NCBI RefSeq assembly: GCF_001735805.1
Contig: NZ_CP017248.1
Coordinates: 1,612,001 to 1,676,000, forward strand
From: Streptomyces fodineus
Lineage (GTDB): Bacteria; Actinomycetota; Actinomycetes; Streptomycetales; Streptomycetaceae
Length of the DNA: 64,000 bases
Direction: 5' to 3'
Position numbers and translations under genes: made by a program. This document shows positions 7,800 to 16,734 of the stretch, piece after piece. Position 1 is the first letter of the stretch, and each line of letters opens with the position of its first letter. The notes beneath the pieces were generated by a model that did no database searches, was not told the origin of the DNA, and saw nothing but the letters and a program-made list of their open reading frames with translations.

Positions 7800-8652
7800 C
7801 GGTTTCGACCTCCATTGGCAGGATGCGGCGCAGCCGTCCCGGCGGTCCCGGTCGCTTGCGCCATTCACGGGGATAGCCTACGGAGACCTCTTCGAAGCGG
7901 ACTCCGTCGTGCCAGGTGGTGCGGGGGATGTGCAGATGGCCGTAGACCATCGCGGCGACGGGGAACCGGCGGTGCCAGTCGGCGGTCAGGGTGGTGCCGC
8001 ACCACATGGCGAACTCGGGATACCACAGCACCTCGGTGGGATGCCGGTGCAGTGGATAATGGTTGACCGGTACGACCGGCAGGTCCGGGGGCAGCTCGGC
8101 CAGCCTGCGCTCGGTCTCGGCGACCCGTGCCCGGCACCAGGCGTCACGGCTCGGATAGGGATCGGGGTGCAGCAGATACTCGTCGTTGCAGACGACGCCG
8201 GTGCTCTGCGCGTAGGCCAGGCCCTCGGCCTTGGTGGCGCAGCCGGGCGGCAGGAACGAGTAGTCGTACAGCAGGAACAGCGGGGCGACGACGACCGGGC
8301 CGCCGGGGCCGCGCCATACCGGGTAGGGGTCCTCGGGTGTGACGACGCCCAGTTCGCGGCACAGCCCGACCAGGTGCTCGTAGCGGGCGACGCCGCGCAG
8401 GGTGACGGGATCCTTCGGGTGGGTCCACAGCTCGTGGTTGCCGGGGGCCCACAGCACCTTGCGGAAGCGGCCTGCCAGTTTCTCGAGCGTCCAGCGGATG
8501 TCGGCGACCGTCTCGGCGATGTCGCCGGCCACGATCAGCCAGTCCTCGTCGCTCGTGGGCCGCATGTCCTCGACCAGGGCGCGGTTCTCCGGGTAGGTGA
8601 TGTGCAGGTCGCTGATGGCCAGCAGCTGCCCGGCGTCGGCCTCCGACTCCAC
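7747..8652 (-). CDS. Calcineurin-like metallophosphoesterase
   Basis: A cytoplasmic protein of about 301 residues with the full metallophosphoesterase signature: SDLH near residue 14, VAGDIAE, APGNHELW and a late YGHLH. It should hydrolyse phosphomono- or diesters with two metals; the substrate is unknown. The GTG at 8652 is chosen because GGAAGGGG lies about 8 bp upstream; ATGs at 8673 and 8676 have poorer spacing. The 3' end overlaps the start of the phosphopantetheinyl transferase gene. The conserved neighbourhood suggests a shared role, perhaps handling CoA-like phosphoesters, but that is speculation. Confidence 0.88.
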   Translation of the reverse strand: MESEADAGQLLAISDLHITYPENRALVEDMRPTSDEDWLIVAGDIAETVADIRWTLEKLAGRFRKVLWAPGNHELWTHPKDPVTLRGVARYEHLVGLCRELGVVTPEDPYPVWRGPGGPVVVAPLFLLYDYSFLPPGCATKAEGLAYAQSTGVVCNDEYLLHPDPYPSRDAWCRARVAETERRLAELPPDLPVVPVNHYPLHRHPTEVLWYPEFAMWCGTTLTADWHRRFPVAAMVYGHLHIPRTTWHDGVRFEEVSVGYPREWRKRPGPPGRLRRILPMEVETGDRGAAPGVGRGRGSTR

Positions 8653-8961
8653 CCCTGCACCCCTTCCGATCATCATCTTCCGGGACCACAAGAACACATT
8701 CCCGGACAGCGGACAAGGGCCGTCTGGCGGTGCGTCACATTCCGGCCGGTCGCAGACGGCCGAAGGGTTCAGAACGCGTCTGGACAGCCGCCCGGAATCC
8801 GTAACATCCGCGTTGCACTCAGGGGCTCTTGAAAGCCGTATGATCGCCCCGACACCAACACCCCACCCTCCCTTTCACAGGGGTCGTTTGGTGTCCCTTC
8901 CTCCCTCCTGCCCGGGCACGGGCCGCTGAGCCCTGCCCGAAAACCCTGAAAGGCGGCCTGC
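8653..8961. other. Divergent intergenic region
   Basis: About 309 bp between the phosphoesterase (minus) and the ATP-grasp gene (plus). A TATGAT at 8839-8844 could be a -10 for the plus strand, but the nearest -35-like TTGCAC (8813-8818) is 20 bp away, which is long. A pyrimidine-rich stretch follows around 8855-8910. No gene or strong hairpin was seen. Confidence 0.4.
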
Positions 8962-10077
8962 ATGCCCTCTCGCGTACGCGTCTGGCTCAACCGCACGTAC
9001 GCGGAGAACGTGTTCTTCATGGATCAGCTGCGCAGAAATCCCAGCGATCGCGCGGTGGAGATCCATGCCACGCACGGGGACCCCGACTCCCCCGTGCTGG
9101 CCGCCGCCGACACCGCCGACCTGGAGCCGGAGGGGCTGTCCCCGGCCGCGTACGTCGAGTACGCCCTCGACCAGTGCGTCCGGCGCGGCATCGACGTGTT
9201 CGTGCCCCGGCTGCACCAGGCGGCGATCGTGCGGCACCGCGCGGAGTTCGCGGCGGCCGGTACGGCGCTGCTGGCGCCGACGCCCGAGGCGGTGGCGGTG
9301 TTCGAGGACAAGGCGACCGCGTACGAGGCGGTCCGCTCGGTCGGGGTCCCGGTGCCGCCGTGGTGGCGCGTGCGTACGGCGGACGAACTCCTTGCCGCTG
9401 TCGAGGAGTTGGAGGAAGCCGGGCACACGGCATGCTTCAAGCCGGCCGCCGGTGCCGGCGGGGTCGGCTTCCGGGTGATCACCCGCAGCCCGTTCTCGCT
9501 GGCCGGCCTCACGGGGTTCCCGAGCCCGTACGTCCAGCTGGACCTGGTCGTCCAGGCGCTGCGGCGGGCCGGGGAGCCGGTGGACTGGCTGGTGATGCCG
9601 CGCCTGGAGCAGCCCGAGGTGTCCGTCGACTGCCTGACCGGGCCGGACAACCGGCTGCGGCTCGCGGTGGGCCGCACCAAGAACGGCCGCCGGCGGGGCT
9701 TCACCGTGGAGGAGCGGTGGCTGGAGCCGGCCCGGCTGATCGCCGAGGGGTTCGGGCTGCACCATCTGTCCAACATTCAGTTTCGGATGCTCGGCGACCA
9801 CCCGGTGCTGCTCGATGTCAACACGCGGCCCTCCGGGGGCCTGCACCAGCTGTCGCTGTGCGGGGTGAACGTGCCCTGGGCTGCCGTGCGGTTGGCGCTG
9901 GGCGAGGATCCCGGCGTGATCGAGCCGCCGTTCCTGGGGCAGGACTACACGGTGGTGGCGGGGGCGCGATCGCTACTGCCCGTGCCTGCGGCGCTTCCGC
10001 GGCAGAGGGAGGCGGAGATGGCCCTTCCGGCGCTGCCTTTGCAGGCGGCTTCGGCGGCTGAGGTCCTGCCGCTTTAG
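8962..10077 (+). CDS. ATP-grasp domain protein
   Basis: A 371-residue protein. Residues about 105-310 have an ATP-grasp pattern: ED-KATAYEAVRS, HTACFKPAAGAGGVGFRVI (nucleotide-binding lid with Lys and Gly-rich loop) and, near the end, VLLDVNTRPSGGLHQ, where Asp and Asn bind Mg-ATP. The family ligates a carboxylate to an amine or thiol through an acyl phosphate. The substrate cannot be told. The start ATG is preceded by AAAGGCGG. The last 30 residues are Ala/Leu/Pro-rich and probably disordered. It stands alone between divergent and parallel genes. Confidence 0.8.
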   Translation: MPSRVRVWLNRTYAENVFFMDQLRRNPSDRAVEIHATHGDPDSPVLAAADTADLEPEGLSPAAYVEYALDQCVRRGIDVFVPRLHQAAIVRHRAEFAAAGTALLAPTPEAVAVFEDKATAYEAVRSVGVPVPPWWRVRTADELLAAVEELEEAGHTACFKPAAGAGGVGFRVITRSPFSLAGLTGFPSPYVQLDLVVQALRRAGEPVDWLVMPRLEQPEVSVDCLTGPDNRLRLAVGRTKNGRRRGFTVEERWLEPARLIAEGFGLHHLSNIQFRMLGDHPVLLDVNTRPSGGLHQLSLCGVNVPWAAVRLALGEDPGVIEPPFLGQDYTVVAGARSLLPVPAALPRQREAEMALPALPLQAASAAEVLPL

Positions 10078-10098
10078 GTCGTACGCCGGGTTCGGGTC

Positions 10099-10134
10099 GG
10101 TTGTGGCTTGTCGCGCAGTTCCCGCGCCCCTTGG
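10099..10134. repeat. Dispersed Streptomyces-type intergenic repeat
   Basis: The stretch GGCTTGTCGCGCAGTTCCCG and its flanks strongly resemble a short element seen very often between Streptomyces genes (recalled as GGCTGGTCGCGCAGTTCCCC plus flank). Only one copy was noticed here, so the repeat status rests on general knowledge of these genomes. Confidence 0.5.
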
Positions 10135-10145
10135 TTCGCCTCGCC

Positions 10146-10195
10146 GGTATGGACCAATTCTGCGTCCGTCCTTGACAGGCAGATTGGTCCATACC
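10146..10195 (+). promoter_or_regulatory. Chitinase promoter with two DasR-like sites in inverted orientation
   Basis: GGTATGGACCAAT (10146-10158) and its exact reverse complement ATTGGTCCATACC (10183-10195) flank a consensus -35 TTGACA (10172-10177). Each contains the pseudo-palindrome TGGTCCATACCA, close to the DasR-responsive element of Streptomyces chitinase genes (recalled consensus about ACTGGTCTAGACCACT). The right copy covers the -35/-10 spacer. The expected effect is repression by DasR with relief by glucosamine-6-phosphate or GlcNAc, by analogy only. Confidence 0.75.
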
Positions 10196-10261
10196 AAATT
10201 CATTGGCGCACCTCCGCACAGCCGTGCACTCCCGAACACCCCATCCCCACAGGGAGATCGC

Positions 10262-11947
10262 GTGCGCAATCCACTAGGACGTCACAGACGTCGGCTTCTC
10301 GCTCTCCTCGGCTCCGTCGCCCTCGCGGTCGGCGGGGTCATCGCCCTCCCGGGCGCCGCTCAGGCAGCCAACCTCCTCTCCAACCCCGGCTTCGAATCCG
10401 GCGGCCTCTCCCCCTGGACCTGCACCGGCAATCTCGGCTCGGTCGTCTCCTCCCCCGTGCACAGCGGCAGCAAGGCGCTGCAGGGCGCGGTGACCGACAG
10501 CGACGACGCGCAGTGCACCCAGACGGTCGCCGTGCAGCCGAACACGACGTACGCCCTCAGCGGCTGGGTACGCGGCAGTTATGTGTACCTGGGCGTGAAC
10601 GGCGGCGCCTCGACCTGGACGACCTCGCCGACGGCGTACAGCCGGCTCAGTGTCCCGTTCACCACCGGTGCCTCGCAGACCAGCGCCACCATCTATGTCC
10701 ACGGCTGGTACGCCCAGGGCACCTACTGGGCCGACGACATCGGCCTGGACGGCCCGGGCGGCGGGGGCGGCGGGGACACACAGGCGCCGACCGCGCCGAC
10801 GGGTCTGACCTCCACCGGCAAGACCTCGTCCAGCGTTTCGCTGTCGTGGAACGCCGCCACGGACAACGTGGGCGTCACCGGTTACGACATCTACAGCGGC
10901 GCCAGCCAGGTGCTGACCGTCTCCGGCACGTCCGCCACGGTCGGCGGGCTGTCACCCAGCACGTCGTACACCTTCACGGTCAAGGCGCACGACGCGGCCG
11001 GGAACGTCTCGGCCGCCTCCAACGCCGTCTCCGTCACCACGAACGCGGGCAGCGGCGGCGGCACCGGGTTCAAGCAGGCCGCGCCGTATCTGTACGAGGG
11101 CTGGGGCGATCCGCCGAGTCCGGCGACGGTGATGAGCGCGACCGGGATCAAGTGGTTCACGATGGCGTTCGTGCTGGACTCCGGCGGCTGCACGCCGGCC
11201 TGGGACGGCAGCCGGCCGCTGACCGGTGGCGCCGATCAGAGCGCGATCAACGCCGTACGGTCGGCGGGCGGTGACATCGTCCCGTCCTTCGGTGGCTGGC
11301 AGGGCAGCAAGCTCGGCGCCAACTGCTCCTCGGCGGCGGCGCTCGCCGGGGCCATCCAGAAGGTGATCGACGCCTACGGCCTGAAGGCCGTCGACATGGA
11401 CATCGAGAACACGGACGAGTTCGAGAACGAGGCCGTACAGGCGAAGATCCTGACCGCGCTGAAGACGGTCAAGGCCAACAACCCCGGCCTGAAGACCATC
11501 GTCACCTTCGGCACCTCGACCACCGGGCCGACGTACTACGGCAACCGGCTGATCGAGCAGGCGCAGTCGCTCGGCGCGGACATCGACGTGTTCACCATCA
11601 TGCCGTTCGACTTCGGCGGCGGCTCGGACATGTACGGCAACACGGTGAACGCCGCCGAGGGCCTGAAGAGCAAGCTGAAGGCGACGTTCGGCTGGGACGA
11701 CGCGACCGCTTACGCCCACATCGGCATCTCGGGCATGAACGGCCTGTCCGACCAGCAGGAGACGACCACGCCGGCGATCTGGAACCAGGTCCGCGACTGG
11801 GCGAACTCCCATCACATCGCGCGGCTCGCGTTCTGGTCGGTCAACCGTGACCGGCCCTGCGCGGGCGGCGGTGTGGTGAGCAACTGCTCCGGCATCAGCC
11901 AGAACACCTGGCAGTTCACCTCGATCACGGCCGGGTTCACCGGCTGA
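10262..11947 (+). CDS. Secreted GH18 chitinase with N-terminal CBM and FnIII domain
   Basis: 561 residues from GTG 10262, which has AGGGAG 5 bp upstream. Order: signal peptide (about 1-36, ending AQA), a carbohydrate-binding beta-sandwich (NLLSNPGFESGGLSPW to about 160), a Gly linker, an FnIII domain (about 178-262), a Gly linker, then a GH18 catalytic domain. The catalytic sequence is LKAVDMDIEN with D378, D380 and E382. The first Asp of the classical DxxDxDxE motif is Lys, matching the shorter DxDxE of PF-ChiA-like GH18 enzymes as I recall them. It hydrolyses chitin outside the cell and is preceded by DasR-like sites, as expected for a chitinase. Confidence 0.9.
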   Translation: MRNPLGRHRRRLLALLGSVALAVGGVIALPGAAQAANLLSNPGFESGGLSPWTCTGNLGSVVSSPVHSGSKALQGAVTDSDDAQCTQTVAVQPNTTYALSGWVRGSYVYLGVNGGASTWTTSPTAYSRLSVPFTTGASQTSATIYVHGWYAQGTYWADDIGLDGPGGGGGGDTQAPTAPTGLTSTGKTSSSVSLSWNAATDNVGVTGYDIYSGASQVLTVSGTSATVGGLSPSTSYTFTVKAHDAAGNVSAASNAVSVTTNAGSGGGTGFKQAAPYLYEGWGDPPSPATVMSATGIKWFTMAFVLDSGGCTPAWDGSRPLTGGADQSAINAVRSAGGDIVPSFGGWQGSKLGANCSSAAALAGAIQKVIDAYGLKAVDMDIENTDEFENEAVQAKILTALKTVKANNPGLKTIVTFGTSTTGPTYYGNRLIEQAQSLGADIDVFTIMPFDFGGGSDMYGNTVNAAEGLKSKLKATFGWDDATAYAHIGISGMNGLSDQQETTTPAIWNQVRDWANSHHIARLAFWSVNRDRPCAGGGVVSNCSGISQNTWQFTSITAGFTG

Positions 11948-11960
11948 GCGCACCTCTCCT

Positions 11961-11996
11961 TGTCCCCCGGTTCCAGGACCGGGGGACATTTTTTTT
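11961..11996 (+). terminator. Rho-independent terminator of the chitinase gene
   Basis: A perfect 11-bp stem (TGTCCCCCGGT / ACCGGGGGACA) with loop TCCAGG is followed by eight Ts. It begins 13 bp after the chitinase stop. The following 200 bp up to 12211 are GC-rich with no gene seen. Confidence 0.93.
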
Positions 11997-12211
11997 CGTG
12001 AGGGGTGTATCAGAGCGCGGCCCCGCGGCTCTCCATGACGGGGACGGAGAACCCGGCCGGGGGGACGGGGGATTCCGCGGGGGAACGGGTCGGTCGGTCG
12101 CGGTCACGGGGGGCGACCGGCCGGCCCGGCCGGATGCGGCCCGCTCCGATCTTGCTGAACCCGGTCGCCGTGCCGAGGCCGGAAGGTCCCGTGCTCCTGG
12201 CCCGTGTCCGC

Positions 12212-15200
12212 CTAGGCCCGCCGCAGCCGAAGGGTCAGGATCTGGAAGGGCCGCAGGGTGACCGGGAGCGAGCCGTCGGCGTCGGCCTCCGCTTCGCCCA
12301 GGGGTCGCTCCAGCAGATCGGTGACCTCGGCGCCGGCCAGCGGGAACCCGGTGCGCAGCACGCCGGTGGCCCGGCCGCCCCGGGACTCGTACAGCCGGAC
12401 CACCACGTCCCCGGAGCCGTCGTCGGCGAGCTTGACCGCTTCCACCGTCACGCCCTCACCCTCGACGGAGACGACCGGCTCGGGCTCGCCCGCCGAATCG
12501 GCCACCCGCAGCGGGAGGTTGAGGGCGTAGCCCTCGGCGATCGCGTCCTCGATGCCCGCACCGGGCAGGAGGGCGTAGGTGAAGCGGTGCCTGCCCTGGT
12601 CGGCCTCGGGGTCGGGAACGCGCGGGGCGCGGACCAGGCTGAGGCGGACCGTGGTGGTCGTGCCCCCGTCCTCGCGCACCGTGCGGGAGACGTCGTGGCC
12701 GTAGGTGGAATCGTTGATGACGGCGACGCCGTAACCGGCTTCGGCGATGTGCACCCAGCGGTGCCCGGCCACCTCGAAACGGGCGGCCTCCCAGCTGGTG
12801 TTGGTGTGGGTGGGCCGCTGGACGTGACCGAACTGGATCTCGGCGCTGGAGTGCGGGGCGCGCAGGTCGACGGGGAAGCCCGCCTTGAGGATCTTCTCCG
12901 TCTCGTGCCAGTCGATGTCCGTCTCGAAGTCGATGCGGGCGCTGCCGGCGCGGACGGTGATGGTCTGGGTGATGCGGGATCCCCTGCCGAAGGAGCGGGT
13001 CACCCGGATCGCGCCCACGAGGGGGTCCTCCTCGGCCACGGTGACCGAGTCGGGCTCCAGCAGGTCGGTGTAGCGGTTGCGGTAGTGCTTGTCGATGTCC
13101 CAGGCGTCCCAGCAGTTGGGCAGGTCCGTGTGGAGGCGGAGCAGGTTGCCCTGGCCTGCGAGGACTTCGCGGCCCGCCCGTAGATCGTATACAGACGACA
13201 GTGTTCCGTCTTCTGTCACCTGTACACGGACGATCCCGTTGTCCAGGGTGCGGCCGTCGGCCGTCACCGGGTGCGGGGGGTCGGCCGGTGTGAGGGGCGC
13301 GGAGCCGTTCGCGGGCACCGTCACGTACACCGGTGCGCCCTCGGCCGTACGGACCACCTCGGCGCGCTCGTGGGGGCTGGTGTTGAACACGCGGGGCCCG
13401 CCGGTGCCGAGCGCGGCGATCGCCTCGCCCGTGAGCGCCTGCAGCTCCCCCGCCACGCGGGCGTACTCGGCCTCGGCCTCGCGGTGCACCCAGGCGATGG
13501 AGGAGCCGGGCAGGATGTCGTGGAACTGGTGCAGCAGCACCGTCTTCCACAGGCGGTCCAGCTTCTCGTACGGGTAGGCGTAGCCGGGCTCGTGCAGGGC
13601 GGCCGTGGTGGCCCACAACTCGGCCTCGCGCAGCAGGTGTTCGGAGCGCCGGTTGCCCTGCTTGGTGCGGGCCTGGGTGGTGTAGGTGGCCCGGTGCAGC
13701 TCCAGGTACAGCTCGCCCGCCCAGACCGGGGCGTCCGGGTACTCCTCGCGGGCCTTGGCGAAGAATGCGTCGGGGTGTTCGATCTCGACCTTCGCGGAGC
13801 CCTCCAGGTTCTTCAGGCGGCGGGCGCGTTCCATGATCTCGCGGGTGGGGCCGCCTCCGCCGTCGCCCCAGCCGAAGGGGGCGAGGGAGCGGGTGGCACC
13901 GCCCTTCTCGGCGTAGTTGCGGACCGCCCGGGCCATCTCGGCGCCGCTGAAGCAGGCGTTGTAGGTGTCGATGGGCGGGAAGTGGGTGAAGATGCGGGTG
14001 CCGTCGATGCCCTCCCACCAGAAGGTGTGGTGGGGGAAGGTGTTGGTCTGGTTCCAGGAGATCTTCTGGGTGAGGAACCACTCGTTGCCGGCGAGCCTGG
14101 CCAGCTGCGGGTAGGCCGCGGTGTAGCCGAAGGAGTCCGGCAGCCACACGCCCTTGGTCTCGATGCCGAAGTGGTCCATGAAGAACCGTTTGCCGTGGAC
14201 CAGTTGGCGGGCCAGGGCCTCACCACCGGGCAGGTTGCCGTCGGCCTCCACCCACATGCCGCCGACCGGCGCCCACTGGCCCTTCGCCACGGACTTCTTG
14301 ATCCGCTCCCACACCTGCGGGCAGGCGTCGCGCACCCATGCGTACTGCTGGGCCTGGGAGCAGGCGAAGACGAACTCCTCGTACTCGTCGGCGAGCGCGG
14401 TGACGTTGGAGAACGTCCGGGATGCCTTGCGCTTGGTCTCGCGGATCGGCCACAGCCACGCGGTGTCGATGTGCGCGTGGCCGACGCCGGAGACGATGTG
14501 CGCGCTGGCGTGGGCGGGCTTGGCCAGCGCCGGGCGCAGGGCGTCGCGTACGGCGGGTGCCGAGCCGGAGATGTCGTCCAGGTCGAGCAGGTCCATGGCC
14601 CGGTCGAGGGCGTGCATGATCTCGTGCCGGCGCGGCTCGTGCTCGCCGAGTTCCAGCATCAGTTCGCGCAGCACCTGGAGGTCGAGGTCGAGGTGCCAGA
14701 CCTGTTCGTCGAGGACGGCGAGGTCGGCGCGGCGGAATGCATACAGTGGACGGTCGCCTGCCGTCCGTACATCGCCGAGCGGGGTCGGGCGGGCGAAGCC
14801 GTTCCCGAGGACGTCGGGGTTGGAGGCGGCCTCCACCAGATACTCGACCGTCTCACCGCCGGCCGCCGGGTGGGCGACCGGCACGTACTGGCTGAGCGGG
14901 TTGACCGCCTTCAGCGGAGTGCCGTCGGTGCGGTGGACCAGTGCCTCGGCCTGGTTGCCGGGCCAGTCGCTGACGAAGCCCAGGTCGATGACCGACTCCA
15001 CCCGCAGGCCGGCCCACTCGGCGGGCACCCGGCCGCGCATCCGGAACCAGGTCGTCCCCCAGGGCGGCCCCCACGGGGTGCCCACCGCGAACGGCGTGTA
15101 CGGGGCGGCCGCCGCCTCCTCGAAGGGAACCGGTTCCCCGGGGGCCTGCCAGGCCGCCACGTCGAGGGGGACGGCGGCCGCGTGGATCGCGGGCCTGATG

Positions 15201-15256
15201 CGCTGGTGGTGGAGGCGTTCGACGCGGTCCTCGATCCGGCGGCGTTCGTCGTGCAT
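12212..15256 (-). CDS. GH38 alpha-mannosidase
   Basis: A 1014-residue, probably cytoplasmic glycoside hydrolase without signal peptide. GH38 hallmarks are HIDTAWLWPI near residue 262 (metal-binding His and Asp), WVEADGNLPGGEAL near residue 335, whose Asp is in the nucleophile position, and a long C-terminal beta-rich region typical of the family. It removes mannose from glycans with zinc, acting on imported oligosaccharides or possibly lysed-cell glycans. It lies 57 bp downstream of the GH4 gene on the same strand, so both probably form an operon. An AAGCGCTT palindrome sits in the gap. Confidence 0.93.
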   Translation of the reverse strand: MHDERRRIEDRVERLHHQRIRPAIHAAAVPLDVAAWQAPGEPVPFEEAAAAPYTPFAVGTPWGPPWGTTWFRMRGRVPAEWAGLRVESVIDLGFVSDWPGNQAEALVHRTDGTPLKAVNPLSQYVPVAHPAAGGETVEYLVEAASNPDVLGNGFARPTPLGDVRTAGDRPLYAFRRADLAVLDEQVWHLDLDLQVLRELMLELGEHEPRRHEIMHALDRAMDLLDLDDISGSAPAVRDALRPALAKPAHASAHIVSGVGHAHIDTAWLWPIRETKRKASRTFSNVTALADEYEEFVFACSQAQQYAWVRDACPQVWERIKKSVAKGQWAPVGGMWVEADGNLPGGEALARQLVHGKRFFMDHFGIETKGVWLPDSFGYTAAYPQLARLAGNEWFLTQKISWNQTNTFPHHTFWWEGIDGTRIFTHFPPIDTYNACFSGAEMARAVRNYAEKGGATRSLAPFGWGDGGGGPTREIMERARRLKNLEGSAKVEIEHPDAFFAKAREEYPDAPVWAGELYLELHRATYTTQARTKQGNRRSEHLLREAELWATTAALHEPGYAYPYEKLDRLWKTVLLHQFHDILPGSSIAWVHREAEAEYARVAGELQALTGEAIAALGTGGPRVFNTSPHERAEVVRTAEGAPVYVTVPANGSAPLTPADPPHPVTADGRTLDNGIVRVQVTEDGTLSSVYDLRAGREVLAGQGNLLRLHTDLPNCWDAWDIDKHYRNRYTDLLEPDSVTVAEEDPLVGAIRVTRSFGRGSRITQTITVRAGSARIDFETDIDWHETEKILKAGFPVDLRAPHSSAEIQFGHVQRPTHTNTSWEAARFEVAGHRWVHIAEAGYGVAVINDSTYGHDVSRTVREDGGTTTTVRLSLVRAPRVPDPEADQGRHRFTYALLPGAGIEDAIAEGYALNLPLRVADSAGEPEPVVSVEGEGVTVEAVKLADDGSGDVVVRLYESRGGRATGVLRTGFPLAGAEVTDLLERPLGEAEADADGSLPVTLRPFQILTLRLRRA

Positions 15257-15291
15257 GACGGTCTCCAGAGGCAGCTGGGGAGGCGAGGGGG

Positions 15292-15299
15292 AAGCGCTT
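15292..15299. promoter_or_regulatory. Candidate LacI/ROK-type operator between GH4 and GH38 genes
   Basis: AAGCGCTT, a perfect 8-bp palindrome inside GGAAGCGCTTGCTCC, lies 36-43 bp upstream of the GH38 start. The core is common in LacI-family operators. Short palindromes arise by chance in such GC-rich DNA, so this is weak. Confidence 0.3.
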
Positions 15300-15313
15300 G
15301 CTCCAGGAAGCGG

Positions 15314-16651
15314 CTAGGTGAGGTACGCCAGGCCAGGATGGACCGCGGTGTAGCCCTCGACCAGTCTGCGGGCCACGTTGACCGAGTCGACCAGCGGATG
15401 CAGCGCGAAGGCCTTCACGGCCGTCTGCCGGGATCCGGACTCGGCGGCGGCCAGCACCTCCCGCTCCACGGCCTTGACCGAGCAGACCAGCCCGGTGGCG
15501 TGAGGGGGCAGCGGGGCGACGGCGACGGGGTGGGCGCCGTTCGCGTCGACCAGGCAGGGGACCTCGATCACCGCGTCGGCGTCGAGCGCCGACAGCGTGT
15601 TCATGTTGCGCACGTTGAGGATCAGCGTGGTCCGCTCGTCCCGGGCGATGGCCCGCATCAGCGCGAGCGCGACCTTCTCGTAACCGCCGGACAGATCGTC
15701 GGCCTCGCGCTCGCCCGCACCCGCGCTCTCCCGGTTCTCGGCCATGTAGGTGGCCTCGCGCTCGGCGCGCGTGCGGTCCCACACGTCCAGGGCGGACCGG
15801 TCCGCGCGCAGCGCCTCCACGTAGAACCGGGCCTGCTGGTCGCGCAGGAACGCACCCCGGGTCTGCTCGGCCTCCTGGTAGGCGCGTACGGCTTCGCGGT
15901 TGAAGTAGTAGTAGTGCAGGTATTCGTTGGGGATCGCGCCGAGCGACCGCAGCCAGTCGACGCCGAACAGCTTTCCCTCCTCGAAGGAGCCGAGCAGGGC
16001 GGGGTCGGCGAGCAGACGCGGGAGTTCGTCCCGCCCGGCGATGCGCAGGCCGCGCACCCAGCCGAGGTGGTTGAGGCCGACGTAGTCGATGAAGGCCTCC
16101 TTCGGGTCGGCGCCGAGGACGCGGGCGATACGGCGGCCGAGCCCTACGGGTGAGTCGCAGATGCCGATGACGCGGTCGCCGAGGTGCCGGGACATGGCCT
16201 CGGTGACCAGGCCGGCCGGGTTGGTGAAGTTGATGACCCAGGCGTCGGGGGCGAGACGCGCCACTCGCCGGGCGATGTCGACGGCGACGGGGACGGTGCG
16301 CAGGCCGTAGGCGATGCCGCCCGCGCCGACGGTCTCCTGGCCGAGCACGCCCTCGGCGAGCGCCACCCGCTCGTCGTTCGCCCGGCCCTGAAGGCCGCCG
16401 ACGCGGATCGCGGAGAAGACGAAGTCGGCGGCGGCGAGCGCCGCGTCGAGGTCGGTGGTGGCGGTCACCCGGGGCGCGTCGGGGATGCCGGTCGCCTGTT
16501 CATCCAGTACACGGCGTACTGCATACAGTCGACGCTCGTCCAGGTCATGCAGGACGACCTCGGTGACCCGCCCTTCGGCGCGGTCGGCCAGCAGTGCCCC
16601 GTAGACGAGCGGCACCCGGAACCCGCCGCCGCCCAGAATCGTCAGCTTCAC
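15314..16651 (-). CDS. GH4 family 6-phospho-beta-glucosidase-like hydrolase
   Basis: A 445-residue NAD- and Mn-dependent glycosidase. The N-terminal dinucleotide fold begins LTILGGGGFRVP (residues 3-14). VINFTNPAGLVTEA, GICDSPVG (metal-binding Cys region) and GLNHLGWVRGL (metal-binding His) follow in family order. GH4 enzymes split glycosides by oxidation at C3 and elimination. The subgroup looks like 6-phospho-beta-glucosidases, but Streptomyces imports such sugars unphosphorylated, so the true substrate is unsure. It is upstream of, and likely co-transcribed with, the GH38 gene. Confidence 0.88.
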   Translation of the reverse strand: MKLTILGGGGFRVPLVYGALLADRAEGRVTEVVLHDLDERRLYAVRRVLDEQATGIPDAPRVTATTDLDAALAAADFVFSAIRVGGLQGRANDERVALAEGVLGQETVGAGGIAYGLRTVPVAVDIARRVARLAPDAWVINFTNPAGLVTEAMSRHLGDRVIGICDSPVGLGRRIARVLGADPKEAFIDYVGLNHLGWVRGLRIAGRDELPRLLADPALLGSFEEGKLFGVDWLRSLGAIPNEYLHYYYFNREAVRAYQEAEQTRGAFLRDQQARFYVEALRADRSALDVWDRTRAEREATYMAENRESAGAGEREADDLSGGYEKVALALMRAIARDERTTLILNVRNMNTLSALDADAVIEVPCLVDANGAHPVAVAPLPPHATGLVCSVKAVEREVLAAAESGSRQTAVKAFALHPLVDSVNVARRLVEGYTAVHPGLAYLT

Positions 16652-16734
16652 GTCTGCACCCTTCCCCGAACTCCCGCCACGGCCACCTCGGCCCCGGCCC
16701 CCTGGAGGGAGGACCGGGCGGTGGCCGGGTCCAC

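Noticed and set aside
8813..8844. Sigma-70 type promoter before the ATP-grasp gene
   Set aside because: The -10 TATGAT is good but the spacing to the only -35-like hexamer is 20 bp; left as a note in the intergenic entry.
13271..16153. 960-codon open frame on the plus strand opposite GH38/GH4
   Set aside because: It is the antisense shadow of two well-recognised glycosidase genes; composition is typical of GC-rich mirror frames and no domain is visible.
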